Below are positions 19,936 through 28,502 of a stretch of DNA of 64,000 bases, piece by piece. The stretch spans positions 124,001 to 188,000 of the forward strand of contig QHZD01000018.1 in assembly GCA_003225315.1 (NCBI GenBank). The letters run 5' to 3'. The position numbers and the translations under genes are program-made. This DNA is from Acidobacteriota bacterium. Lineage in GTDB: Bacteria; Acidobacteriota; Terriglobia; Acidiferrales; UBA7541. The notes under the pieces were generated by a model. The model worked only from the letters and a program-made list of their open reading frames with translations. It ran no database searches and was not told where the DNA came from. The stretch's first letter is position 1. Every line of letters begins with the position of its first letter.

Positions 19936-19959
19936 TGGGTTCTCCCGGGCTTGGCTTGA

Positions 19960-21291
19960 TTAGTCCTCGACGCAACGGAACGTTGCGTAGACATACGGAT
20001 AATGCGGTTGGAACCAATTTCGGAAAGACCGGCGCAGCATGCACGCCGCGGTGCGCGGCGAGCCACCCTTCATCACGTAGTGCTTGCCGTCAAAGAAATT
20101 TGCCGAATAACCCGGATAGAAAGCCATGGGCGTGAATCCTGGAAATGGCGCGAACTCCGTTCTCGTCCACTCCCAACCGTTCCCCACAAGATCATGCACG
20201 CCAAAAGCGCTCGCTCCCGCTGGATGCGCGCCTACCGGAGAAGGATCCCACGACTTGAAATTGAAATTTCCCTTGGACGCACTTGGTCCTTCTTCGCCCC
20301 AAGGATAGCTGCGCTCCGATGCGCCGTCCGGCGTTCCGTATGCGGCGCGATGAAATTGCGCTTCCGTCGGCAGTTTGCGCCCCAGCCATTTTGCATACGC
20401 AGTTGCTTCGGCGTGACTTACGTACACGGGCCATTCCAGCGGCAATCGAATCTCGCCAAACATCGTTCGGTATACCCAGAGGTTGCCTTCGCGGCCCCAA
20501 AACATCGGGTGCTGCACGCCTTCCTTTGCTTTCCAGGCCCAGGCTTCATCGCTCCAGAGCGAACGGTTCTCATATCCCCGGGCTTGTACAAACCGCAGAA
20601 AATCGTGATTCGTCACGTTGTAATTGTCGATTGCGAATTCGTTCACCGCGACTTCATGAGCGCCAAATTCGTTATCCCAGCCGAACTCATCGTCGTGAAT
20701 GCTGTCCAGCCCCAGCGTCGCGGTTCCAGCTGGAATTTCCACGAGGTGCGACTTCACGCGATGCGCTTTCCAGGCTCCTCGTTCCGTTCCGGAAATCTTG
20801 CGGTCGCTCGGCAGCCGGTGCAGCATGTACGCCAGCGTTTCCGCGTGCATCAGCCGGTGCTCGATCGCTACTTCCAGCATGGTGATCAGCTGCGGATGCC
20901 CTTCTTCCGGCCGCTCCAGCGCATGCGCGATCGCGCGATCCAGCTCCTCTCGCAGACGCCGGTTGTAGCGTTCGACTTCTTCGCGCGTCGGCCAATCCGC
21001 CACTGTGTCCGAAGGCACTCCGCCGTCCACCGGGTCAATGCCAAACGCAAACAGGTGGTCGAAGGTCCCCTGAAAAGACCGCAATCCAAACGCCCGTTGC
21101 GCGAGCAAATTCCAATCAAAAGCCTCAACGTGTCCGACGTAGAAAATAATGCGGTGCCTCTCGGGGATGGGCCGGTCATATATCGCCTCTTCGCGAACCA
21201 CGCGAAATATCTCATCGGTACGTGCGCGAGCGTCAAGCAGTCTATTGTGAAAGTCATGCCGGATGCGGACAGCTGTGGCGAGAGCTCCCAT
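19960..21291 (-). CDS. egtB: ergothioneine sulfoxide synthase EgtB
   Basis: 443 aa. This non-heme iron enzyme joins a thiol (cysteine or gamma-glutamylcysteine, depending on the subtype) to hercynine with oxygen to form the sulfoxide. An N-terminal DinB-like domain supplies the three-His iron site, here H54 (GHVEAFDW), H145 and H149 (EHRLMHAETL). The C-terminal formylglycine-generating-like domain carries GNGWEWT, FPGF and the final GGSPRTAACMLRRSFRNWF block. The preferred thiol cannot be read from sequence. It forms an operon with egtD and is divergent from a betaine-type ABC transporter. Confidence 0.92.
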   Translation of the reverse strand: MGALATAVRIRHDFHNRLLDARARTDEIFRVVREEAIYDRPIPERHRIIFYVGHVEAFDWNLLAQRAFGLRSFQGTFDHLFAFGIDPVDGGVPSDTVADWPTREEVERYNRRLREELDRAIAHALERPEEGHPQLITMLEVAIEHRLMHAETLAYMLHRLPSDRKISGTERGAWKAHRVKSHLVEIPAGTATLGLDSIHDDEFGWDNEFGAHEVAVNEFAIDNYNVTNHDFLRFVQARGYENRSLWSDEAWAWKAKEGVQHPMFWGREGNLWVYRTMFGEIRLPLEWPVYVSHAEATAYAKWLGRKLPTEAQFHRAAYGTPDGASERSYPWGEEGPSASKGNFNFKSWDPSPVGAHPAGASAFGVHDLVGNGWEWTRTEFAPFPGFTPMAFYPGYSANFFDGKHYVMKGGSPRTAACMLRRSFRNWFQPHYPYVYATFRCVED

Positions 21292-21407
21292 GGCGTTCTA
21301 CCCCTTCCGTTGGATGCAGCTTCCGCGCGAAGGATGCGCCAAAATTCAGCGCCGGGAGGCTAGGTAGATTAAGATGTTCGCTCCGTGATTTGTTGCTGTC
21401 AACCAAA

Positions 21408-22190
21408 ATGAATACGAAAATATCGCCCGCAGCCACGAATAGGATCGAATTTCGCGACGTGTCCTTCCACATAAACGATATTCTTAAGCGCTTAATCGTT
21501 TCACAGGTTTCGTTAGAGATTCCTCATGGCGAGACGCTCGTGCTCCTCGGGCGCAGCGGCAGCGGCAAGACCACGCTCCTTAAATTGATAAACGGTATGC
21601 TGCTTCCCACGAAAGGAGAAATCCTGGTCCAGGATCGTCCGACCACTTCCTGGGATCCCATCCGCTTGCGACGCGGCATCGGTTACGTGATTCAAGAGGC
21701 CGGCCTGTTTCCCCATTTCACCGTTGCAGAGAATGTCGGTCTCGTGCCCAGCCTGGAAAGTTGGGATGCAGCTCGCATCGCCGGCCGCGTCGATGAAATG
21801 CTCCATCTTGTCGGCCTCGATCCGCGCGAATTCGCGCATCGCCACCCGCGCGAACTCTCCGGAGGCCAGCGCCAGCGCGTAGGAGTTGCCCGTGCTCTCG
21901 CAGCCGATCCACCCATTCTCCTGATGGACGAACCCTTCGGAGCGCTCGATCCCGTCACGCGCGCGGAGCTTCAGCGCGAATTCAGCGCCCTGGTCCACCG
22001 TCTTGGCAAAACGATCGTCTTCGTCACTCACGACCTTCGCGAAGCTCTTCTCCTCGCGTCCCGCATCGTCCTGCTCGAAGCTGGCCATATTGTTGCCAGC
22101 GCCGCGCCGCAGGAATTCCTTCGCCTCGAGCATCCCGAAGTTCGCGCCTTCACTTCGTCTCTCACCGTAATGCCCGGAGCCTCCGCGTGA
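21408..22190 (+). CDS. betaine-type (QAT family) ABC transporter ATPase
   Basis: 260 aa from the ATG at 21408; the frame is open upstream but overlaps egtB with no leader features. Walker A GRSGSGKTT is at 48-56, signature LSGGQRQR near 148, Walker B ILLMDEPFGALDP, then switch VTHD. It resembles OpuCA/ProV/YehX, but there is no C-terminal CBS pair, so osmosensing by CBS domains is absent. The stop overlaps the GTG start of the permease gene (GTGA). It energises uptake of a quaternary-amine solute. Its position suggests ergothioneine or a relative (inference). Confidence 0.88.
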   Translation: MNTKISPAATNRIEFRDVSFHINDILKRLIVSQVSLEIPHGETLVLLGRSGSGKTTLLKLINGMLLPTKGEILVQDRPTTSWDPIRLRRGIGYVIQEAGLFPHFTVAENVGLVPSLESWDAARIAGRVDEMLHLVGLDPREFAHRHPRELSGGQRQRVGVARALAADPPILLMDEPFGALDPVTRAELQREFSALVHRLGKTIVFVTHDLREALLLASRIVLLEAGHIVASAAPQEFLRLEHPEVRAFTSSLTVMPGASA

Positions 22191-22828
22191 ATCCGCAAAC
22201 CACTTGGTCCTTCTTCATGGATCATCGCGACGAAATCCTCGGCGCCACGCTCGATCACCTTACGCTCGTGATCATCGCCATGATCATCGCCATTTTCATT
22301 GGCGTCCCACTCGGAATGTTCATCGTACAACGCCCCGCGTTGCGCACCATCGCCTTGGGCGCCGCGAGTATCTTCCAAACCATTCCCAGTCTTGCCCTCT
22401 TCGGCTTCTTGATTCCCATTCCGTTTATCGGCGGCATCGGAAAGCGCACCGCCATCGTCGCGCTCGTTCTCTACGCGCTTCTCCCCATCCTGCGCAACAC
22501 CTATGTCGGCCTTACCGGAATTGACCCCGCGGTCCTCGAAGCTGCCGAAGCTATGGGCATGACGCGTGCGCAAATCCTTTTCCGCGTCCGCTTCCCGCTG
22601 GCTCTCGCCGTAATCCTTGCGGGCATTCGCACCGCCACCATCATCACGATCGGCGTCGCCACCATTGCCGCCGCCATCGGCGCCGGCGGACTCGGCACGT
22701 TCATTTTCCGCGGCGTCGCGCTCGTCAGCGATTCGCTCATCCTCGCCGGCGCCATTCCCTCCGCTGTCCTTGCCCTCCTCGCTGATTTTCTCCTCGGCCT
22801 TCTCGAACGAAGGCTAAAGGTTTCCTGA
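22187..22828 (+). CDS. betaine-type ABC transporter permease
   Basis: 213 aa, about six helices, OpuCB/YehW type. The EAA-like loop is EAAEAMGMTRAQILFRVRFPLALAVILAG. The start is a GTG overlapping the ATPase stop, and the stop is 1 nt before the binding-protein start, so translation is coupled through the operon. Unlike EgtU or OpuCBC-type fusions, the solute-binding domain is a separate gene. Confidence 0.88.
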   Translation: MNPQTTWSFFMDHRDEILGATLDHLTLVIIAMIIAIFIGVPLGMFIVQRPALRTIALGAASIFQTIPSLALFGFLIPIPFIGGIGKRTAIVALVLYALLPILRNTYVGLTGIDPAVLEAAEAMGMTRAQILFRVRFPLALAVILAGIRTATIITIGVATIAAAIGAGGLGTFIFRGVALVSDSLILAGAIPSAVLALLADFLLGLLERRLKVS

Positions 22829-22829
22829 A

Positions 22830-23726
22830 ATGTCGCGCCCTAAATTCCGACCCCTTTGTTTCCTGTATCTTCTTAACTTCACTTACTTCCTTTCGGCATG
22901 CCACCAACCTGCCCAATCCAAAATCACCATTGGCTCCAAATTTTTCACCGAACAAGTTGTTCTTGCCGAACTTCTCGCCCAGCACATCGAAGCCCGCACC
23001 GGCATCCCCGTCATTCGCAAGACCAACCTGGGCGGCACGCTTCTCGTCCACAAAGCTCTTCAAGCCGGCGAGCTTGACCTCTACGTTGAATACACAGGCA
23101 CGGCCCTCACCACCGTGCTCAACGAAGCTCCGCAAGGCGATTCGTCCGCCGTCTACAACCGCGTCAAGCAGCTCTACGCCGATCGCTTTCATCTCGAAGT
23201 CACCGAGCCGCTCGGCTTTGAAAACACTTTCGCCATGGTCATCCGCGGTGACGACGCCAGAGATCTCCATCTTCAGAAAATTTCCGATGTCGCGCCACTT
23301 GCTCCCAAATGGCGCGCCGGCGTCGGCTATGAATTCCTCGAGCGCCCCGATGGCTTTCGCGGCTGGAGCGATCGTTACAATCTGCATTTCGCTGGGTCGC
23401 CCAAAGTAATGGACCTCGGCCTCATCTATCGAGCCCTCGTCGATCATCAAGTGGATATCGTCGCCGGAAATTCAACGGACGGCCTCATCGACTCCCTCGG
23501 CCTCGTCGCCCTCGCCGACGACCGCCACTATTTTCCGCCGTACGATGCTGTTCCGATTGTCCGCCAATCCACGCTCGCGCAATTTCCGCAACTCCGCGCC
23601 GCGCTGGCCGATCTTGCCGGTAAACTTTCCGCCGCGGACATCCGCCGCCTTAATTACGCCGTCGACGCGCAGCAGCACGACGCCGCCGCTGTTGTCCGCG
23701 CCTTCCGCCAATCCAGAGGTTTCTAA
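22830..23726 (+). CDS. betaine-type ABC transporter solute-binding lipoprotein
   Basis: 298 aa. The signal peptide ends in a lipobox LSAC, with Cys24 as the lipidated residue. The mature part starts in the OpuCC/OsmF manner (ITIGSKFFTEQ, then NLGGTLLVHKAL, then DLYVEYTGTALT), clear marks of the quaternary-amine binding family (PF04069). In this family the ligand's trimethylammonium group sits in an aromatic cage; residues for that cannot be assigned by eye. It is the last gene of the three-gene importer. Confidence 0.9.
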   Translation: MSRPKFRPLCFLYLLNFTYFLSACHQPAQSKITIGSKFFTEQVVLAELLAQHIEARTGIPVIRKTNLGGTLLVHKALQAGELDLYVEYTGTALTTVLNEAPQGDSSAVYNRVKQLYADRFHLEVTEPLGFENTFAMVIRGDDARDLHLQKISDVAPLAPKWRAGVGYEFLERPDGFRGWSDRYNLHFAGSPKVMDLGLIYRALVDHQVDIVAGNSTDGLIDSLGLVALADDRHYFPPYDAVPIVRQSTLAQFPQLRAALADLAGKLSAADIRRLNYAVDAQQHDAAAVVRAFRQSRGF

Positions 23727-23816
23727 TCCAAGCCGCTATGTAGTGTTCTTGCCTGGCATTTCTCGATTTGTCTTTGGAGGAAATTCCGCCGACCCGAGAC
23801 GACAATTAACAACTTA

Positions 23817-23846
23817 TTGACAATCGCGACGCCTCGCTGGTATATC
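23817..23846 (+). promoter_or_regulatory. sigma70-like promoter of the CHRD gene
   Basis: A perfect TTGACA, an 18-bp spacer and TATATC stand about 90 bp before the CHRD start codon and after the ABC operon stop. The strength suggests good constitutive expression. Confidence 0.6.
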
Positions 23847-23937
23847 GTTACGAAAAATAATCCTTCGGCGGACCAGAAGGCAACATCCCTGTCTCTCGGT
23901 GTCCGGCGTTTTCGTGGTGCCTTAAAAGGAGCAAGCG

Positions 23938-24519
23938 ATGAAAAAATTATGTTTGAGCGCCGCGCTGGCGGCCATAGCTGTACTATTGATCGGCAATCTC
24001 TCGACGCAAGCGAACAACAACAATGATGGGAATGCTCTCCGCTTTTCAACTCGGCTGTCGACGTTCAATGAAGTGCCGCCGAAGGCCAATGACGCCAGCG
24101 GGACTTTCCGGGCAGGGCTTAGCGAAGACGGGACCACGCTGAGCTGGACATTCACCTGGTCTGGCTTGAGCGGCCCGCCCTTGTTCGCACACATTCATTT
24201 CGGTCTTAAAGGCGCCAACTATCCGGTGATGACTTTTTTCTGCGGTGGCCCCAAGGGAAATCCGGACATCCCGCAAAAGCCCGATTGCCCGCAGACCACA
24301 TCCGGTTCGATCACGGGCACAACGACTGCAGCAGACATCATTGCTCTGAACACGCCTGGCGCAACCACCGATCAGGCCCTCGACCAGCATGACTTCGCTG
24401 GCTTCCTGCGCGCGCTCGGCGCCGGGTCCGCCTATGCGAATATGCACACTACGCGTTTCCCTGGCGGCGAAATCCGTGGCCAGATCGCGGCCCATCGCGC
24501 CGACGAGGACGACGAATAG
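23938..24519 (+). CDS. secreted CHRD-domain protein
   Basis: 193 aa with AAAAGGAG 7 nt before the ATG. The signal peptide is residues 1-24 (cleavage near TQA). The rest is one CHRD domain: FNEVPPKAND near the start, the repeated beta strands with SWTFTWSGL, AHIHFG and, at the end, NMHTTRFPGGEIRGQI. CHRD domains are known from chordin and are frequent in secreted bacterial proteins of unknown function. It is Asp/Glu-rich at the C-terminus. Confidence 0.85.
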   Translation: MKKLCLSAALAAIAVLLIGNLSTQANNNNDGNALRFSTRLSTFNEVPPKANDASGTFRAGLSEDGTTLSWTFTWSGLSGPPLFAHIHFGLKGANYPVMTFFCGGPKGNPDIPQKPDCPQTTSGSITGTTTAADIIALNTPGATTDQALDQHDFAGFLRALGAGSAYANMHTTRFPGGEIRGQIAAHRADEDDE

Positions 24520-24596
24520 ACGCCGCAAATCGCGCAGGTTCCTCTCACAACCGCGTGCGCTTCTAGTAGAGACTTGTCCACCCAGAACGCGTCGCC

Positions 24597-25190
24597 TTAT
24601 CTCTTACGCGCGCCGAAATAGTAGACGACTCCGACGACGGGCCGGATGTCATATCTCCCTTGAATCGCTCCCGAGGCATTGAAGTAGGAGGTATGCAAAG
24701 CATCCACGCTGGCTCGCATGGCCATGGAGTCCGTGAACCAGTATTCGTACCCGCCGCCGAAGGCCCACGAAAAATCGTAGACATATCCCTGTCGGAGTAC
24801 GCCTCCAATGGGAGCGATGCCTGTGACCCGGGCGCCTCCAAATAATCCATGCGCGAAAGTGACCAGGTGCCGGTCTCTCTTGGGATAGAACACCGGTCCA
24901 ACAAGGTAGTCCAGGACATCGGCGTGGCGTCCTGTGCCAAGGACGTTGGCAGCGCGCAAGTATCCTACGTCCGCCTTTATGCCCAGGCGAGGAGTGATGC
25001 CCTCGGTGATGTTCGCGACCACCCCGTTCAAGTTGAGCGTCGTTGACAACGGCGTGGTGCTCCTCATGTATGAATATCCCAGGCTTACGTCCATCACCGG
25101 CGCCACTCCAGCCGGGGACGGTGCCATTTGTGCTGAAGCACCTGAAGTACAGAACAAAAGACAGAGCACAACCTTACGGACAGTTTTCAT
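24597..25190 (-). CDS. outer-membrane beta-barrel protein
   Basis: 197 aa from the ATG at 25190, which starts a clear signal peptide (MKTVRKVVLCLLFCTSGASA); the frame is open further up but without a leader. The mature part alternates hydrophobic and polar residues and has GYSYMRS, FGGGYEYWFTDSMAMRASVD and a terminal strand VVGVVYYFG, typical of small OmpA-like/opacity-type 8-strand porins. The function is unknown. It is convergent with the CHRD gene. Confidence 0.75.
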   Translation of the reverse strand: MKTVRKVVLCLLFCTSGASAQMAPSPAGVAPVMDVSLGYSYMRSTTPLSTTLNLNGVVANITEGITPRLGIKADVGYLRAANVLGTGRHADVLDYLVGPVFYPKRDRHLVTFAHGLFGGARVTGIAPIGGVLRQGYVYDFSWAFGGGYEYWFTDSMAMRASVDALHTSYFNASGAIQGRYDIRPVVGVVYYFGARKR

Positions 25191-25690
25191 GGGATCAGAG
25201 GGGCGCAGGGATCTGCATCGGGGGAGTCGGCTCAAGTCCCCGGCGGGCTCATGCAAACGCGGAACGTCGTCGTCGCGCGCCTCATTCTTAACTCTTAGTA
25301 CGCGAACAGAATTCGTTCCATCCAGCGAAACCCTACATTTGCCTCAGGTGTCTTACCTAAGTTCTTTGCATTGATTAGCCGTCTTGAGCGCGGTCCTTAG
25401 ACGGCGAGAGAGGATCAGGTCGTACTCTGCTTCGTCACTCTGGCCCCTGGGGTTGTTCCTTTTTAGTGGAACTGGGGCCAGAGTGACCGCAAGCAGGGCT
25501 GAAAATAGGGCAAGGTCCTTCCCACTGGGGTGGAATTCGTAGCTTGCTCGGGATTCCAACCACGTCGAAATAAGTTCCTGCATCGCGAGGACGCGGATAT
25601 TCCAGGTACCTCGCAGCCGAATGGGGAGGATTCAGACGGCTTGTCTGACGGCATCGAACCGAGCCAGCGAGAGAACGGAATCTCGGCGCT
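25191..25690. other. 500-bp spacer with a palindromic hairpin
   Basis: No convincing gene is seen. Short open frames here lack ribosome-binding sites and composition typical of the neighbours. The only strong structure is the hairpin at 25434-25487. The upstream promoter of the barrel gene should lie in this stretch. Confidence 0.5.
25434..25487. repeat. 54-bp nested inverted repeat
   Basis: The outer arms are a perfect 14-bp inverted repeat (GTCACTCTGGCCCC at 25434-25447, its complement at 25474-25487). The 26-nt middle contains a second 5-bp pair, GTTCC and GGAAC. There is no U-tract on either strand, so it is not a standard terminator. It looks like a REP-type or small palindromic mobile element; no second copy was found in this window by eye. 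Confidence 0.6.
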
Positions 25691-26674
25691 CTACCGTCTG
25701 GTTTGCAGAAGCTCGCAATTCTCGATGCACTTCACAAACTGCATCTCGATTTCAGCCTTTTTGTGAGGCACGTTGCCGGTGGCTTCCGGGGCGACGATCA
25801 GCGATTGCGGGCCGTCGGCCAGATTGAACGTGCACTGGAACTCCAAAGACTGTACGCCCCGCTGCTGGCAGGGATTCTTCTCCAGCGCAGGCTCGAACAT
25901 CTCCGGCTTGGCATGCAACTGGTTGGCGACATCCGAGGGCAGCATCGCCACCACCATCGGCACGGGGGACTTGATCTTGATGCTGACCTGTGAACCGTCA
26001 TGATCCGGCGTGAACCCGCCATACACTTTCAGGAACGACGTCAGCTGATATTTCTCTTTGACCTGCCAGGTCCAACGAAACTCCGGCTGGACACAGTTTT
26101 CCGCGCACAACCAGCGGAAGTATTGGATGTGCACGTCGTTAGGCGCTTTGAACTGCCGCTTGGCGGACTCCCGCCCCTCCATTACCGCCGCGACTCCCGC
26201 GATTCCCGCGCCCACTGCGCGCTCGACCCTGCTGCTCGGATCCAGCACCGCGCCGAGTTCGGCAATCACCACGTGATTGGCACTGGGACTATATCGCTCG
26301 TCACGAATGATGAGGGTCATCCCGACCGGCGGGACGAAACAAGAATACCGGGTTTCCACCACATGTTCCCTAGCGCATAACTGTTGCAAGTTGTTCAGGA
26401 GTTCGGGATGCTGCAGCGCTGCGTTCCACTCTTCCGAGTGCGCCAGAAAAATCGTGACCGGCTGCTCCGATTTGATATCCACCTGCATGTTGCCGCCGTC
26501 TCCGCTCGCATGATACGTCTGCCCGGCGTGATAGTTCCCGGGGTCCAGCCGCACATCTTCCTGATTTCCGGGCTGCCAGTTGAAAACGCGATCCGGTTGC
26601 TGGCCAGACGAGGGTCCAGCGAAGGAGCAGGTCAGCAAAAGTGCCAAAAGGGCGGGCATTTTGGAGTTTCTCAT
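25691..26674 (-). CDS. secreted protein with internal duplication, function unknown
   Basis: 327 aa from the ATG at 26674, which begins a signal peptide (residues 1-24, ending SSGQQ); the frame extends 32 codons upstream with no leader. Two regions are similar: about residues 70-130 (QPVTIFLAHSEEWN, then LQQLCAREHVV, YSCFVPP, LIIRDE) and about 245-300 (VPMVVAMLPSDVANQL, then NPCQQRGV, FQCTF, LIVAPE). Each has two cysteines at matching places, which suggests two disulfide-bonded domains with a segment between. No known family is recognised. The C-terminus is Cys-containing and basic. Confidence 0.65.
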   Translation of the reverse strand: MRNSKMPALLALLLTCSFAGPSSGQQPDRVFNWQPGNQEDVRLDPGNYHAGQTYHASGDGGNMQVDIKSEQPVTIFLAHSEEWNAALQHPELLNNLQQLCAREHVVETRYSCFVPPVGMTLIIRDERYSPSANHVVIAELGAVLDPSSRVERAVGAGIAGVAAVMEGRESAKRQFKAPNDVHIQYFRWLCAENCVQPEFRWTWQVKEKYQLTSFLKVYGGFTPDHDGSQVSIKIKSPVPMVVAMLPSDVANQLHAKPEMFEPALEKNPCQQRGVQSLEFQCTFNLADGPQSLIVAPEATGNVPHKKAEIEMQFVKCIENCELLQTRR

Positions 26675-26830
26675 AGTAATTCCATTGAAACTCCAATGCA
26701 TTACGTCCGCAAGGCTTCTGAGCCAAAGTGTCTCGTGGGAGTATCCTGACCGATAGGACAGTTGACGCAAGCTTAGTCATGAATGTCTAAAAGGGCGTCA
26801 CCTGCACCGCGCGGGCGCGCCTCTCCGACA

Positions 26831-27034
26831 CTAGCGGCGGACACTCACTAAGGCGGCATCGGCTTCGTAGCCCTCATCTTGTACGGTTTTCTGCGCGGCG
26901 GCGGCGACCGCCTTTTCGTCCGCGTTCTTTGGCAGACTACAATACCGCCGAATTACTTCTTCGCCGTTTACAATTCGAATCAGCCACTTGGCCTTGCCTG
27001 GGTCCCAGGAAACATCGACTTGATCCGCGCGCAT
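26831..27034 (-). CDS. small basic protein of unknown function
   Basis: 67 aa. AAAGGAGG stands 5 nt before the ATG, one of the best ribosome-binding sites in the window, which supports a real gene. The protein is soluble and starts with a W-x-P-x(4)-W pattern and a predicted beta meander (KWLIRIVNGEEVIRRYC) followed by a helix rich in Ala, Lys and Glu and a short final strand. The layout recalls small DUF2188-like proteins but is not a match. No genetic partner is evident. Confidence 0.6.
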   Translation of the reverse strand: MRADQVDVSWDPGKAKWLIRIVNGEEVIRRYCSLPKNADEKAVAAAAQKTVQDEGYEADAALVSVRR

Positions 27035-27373
27035 ACCCGCCTCCTTTGCGCACCTCTCTTATACCACTCGTCCGGCCCTTGGTAGTACAACCACGCCGCT
27101 GTTCGGTTGTCCTCGTTCGTGGGTGTGCAATTTTGAACAGACGGACCGCGGCACGCGGTCATAACTTTTATGCGGATAGAGTAAGGGAGAATAAGCCCGC
27201 GATGGCATCCCCTTAGACTGCTTCTGAGGATGTCGTCGCGGGCGTCCATTCACGATGATTCTCGGTTCCAACCGCCATTCATACTGAATTTTCTCAGGGA
27301 CAGCACCGAATCCATCCGATTCGCATGCCAATTCTGCGCGTTGCGGAAAGAAACTTCTGGTAGAATTGCCGCC
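27035..27373. other. intergenic region, no gene seen
   Basis: 339 bp between divergent genes. A TAGAAT hexamer at 27361-27366 is only 7 nt before the NIPSNAP start codon and has no matching -35. Apart from that I see no RNA-like structure or ORF with a ribosome-binding site. Confidence 0.4.
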
Positions 27374-27814
27374 ATGAAAAGACGAACCTTGCTTCAATCG
27401 CTTCCCGCAATAACGTTGCTTCCCGCTGCGGAATGGCTTGCTTCGGCTCAAGACAAGCCTGGCTCTGCGACATCCACCACAACGGTCTACGAGCTTCGCG
27501 TGTACCACGCTTATGAGGGCAAGCTCGACGACCTTCTTCGGCGTTTCCGCGAACACACGACGAAGCTGTTCGAGAAGCACGGAATAAGAAACGTTGCCTA
27601 TTGGACGCCCACGGATGATCCGCTCAAGGACAAGACGCTCGTGTACATCCTGGCGCATCCGAGCCGCGAAGCTGCGACCGCCAACTGGAAAGCGTTTGGC
27701 GCTGATCCGGAATGGCAAGGCGTAAAGGACAAGTCCGAAACCAACGGAAAACTCGTCGAGAAGGTTGATTCCACGTTTATGGTGATGACGGACTTCTCGC
27801 CTAAACTCCCTTAA
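27374..27814 (+). CDS. NIPSNAP-family protein with export signal
   Basis: 146 aa from the ATG at 27374. The N-terminus MKRRTLLQSLP with a hydrophobic run resembles a Tat or Sec leader (cleavage near ASA). The remainder is a NIPSNAP/dimeric alpha-beta barrel: YELRVYHAYEGKLDDLLRRF, then a central WTPTDDP, then SREAATANWKAFGADPEW. Such proteins are common, function unknown. No Shine-Dalgarno sequence is visible; a -10-like TAGAAT sits immediately upstream. Confidence 0.8.
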   Translation: MKRRTLLQSLPAITLLPAAEWLASAQDKPGSATSTTTVYELRVYHAYEGKLDDLLRRFREHTTKLFEKHGIRNVAYWTPTDDPLKDKTLVYILAHPSREAATANWKAFGADPEWQGVKDKSETNGKLVEKVDSTFMVMTDFSPKLP

Positions 27815-27828
27815 ATCACTATCTTTGA

Positions 27829-27987
27829 CAGCGAATCTTCGTGGGCCCTGTGGGGTCGCGCGAAACGCGTGACGCGGTCCTCAAGTCCGGCATGGAAAGC
27901 GGAGCGGCGGTGAGCTACGACCGCCTCGAAGAGTTGCTGGCATCCCATGGGACTTCCGCTAAAGAGAAAGGAGCGAGCCCTTCATGA
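27829..27987 (+). pseudogene. 3' remnant of an SRPBCC (AHSA1-like) gene
   Basis: The frame translates to the C-terminal end of an activator-of-Hsp90-like SRPBCC protein: SRETRDAVLKSGMESGAAV followed by SYDRLEELLA, a highly typical ending of that family. The N-terminal two thirds are missing and the frame has a stop at 27826-27828. The remnant's stop overlaps the start of the next gene by 4 nt (ATGA), so the original coupling to that gene is still visible. Confidence 0.7.
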
Positions 27988-28418
27988 GCGATACGAATCC
28001 TCCACGCCGTATTGGCCGCAGCATCATCGCCGTACTGGTTGGCATGGTGGTGGGAATCGCTATCACCCTCAGCACCGACGAGATCTTGCACATTGTCGGT
28101 GTCTTCCCACCCTGGGGCGCGTCGATGGTGGGCTTCGACGGGGCGCTACTGTTGGCGACGGCCTATCGCACCTTCTATGGAGTCCTGGGCAGCTACATCA
28201 TGGCGCGGCTCGCGCCCGATAGGCCTATGACGCACGCGTTGGTGGGCGGCTTCCTCGGCCTTGTGGTGAGCATTGCGGGCGCCGTCGCGACGTGGAACAA
28301 AGGGCCCGCGTTCGGGCCTCACTGGTATCCACTCGCGCTCATCGTTCTGGCGATTCCGCAAGCCTGGGCCGGCGGCAGACTCCGGGTGATGCAACTGCGC
28401 ACACGCGCCGATGCCTGA
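27984..28418 (+). CDS. small integral membrane protein
   Basis: 144 aa, about four helices (near 10-30, 43-64, 76-98 and 110-128). GGAG is 9-10 nt upstream within the SRPBCC remnant. The family looks like the hypothetical membrane proteins often found beside SRPBCC genes; no function is assigned. It seems intact. Confidence 0.65.
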   Translation: MSDTNPPRRIGRSIIAVLVGMVVGIAITLSTDEILHIVGVFPPWGASMVGFDGALLLATAYRTFYGVLGSYIMARLAPDRPMTHALVGGFLGLVVSIAGAVATWNKGPAFGPHWYPLALIVLAIPQAWAGGRLRVMQLRTRADA

Positions 28419-28502
28419 CGCCGAGGCGCGTACCCCGGCGCCGTACGGCCGCATCGAGTCTTGGGCATAACTAGAAACGAAGGCGCTTGGAGGATTTCCC
28501 GT

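Noticed and set aside
20002-21363. Long plus-strand open frame (about 450 codons)
   Set aside because: It is antisense to egtB, whose iron-binding motifs are clear. Rich in Arg, as expected for a shadow frame.
25353-25583. 76-codon minus-strand frame over the hairpin
   Set aside because: It spans the 54-bp palindrome and has no start signal.
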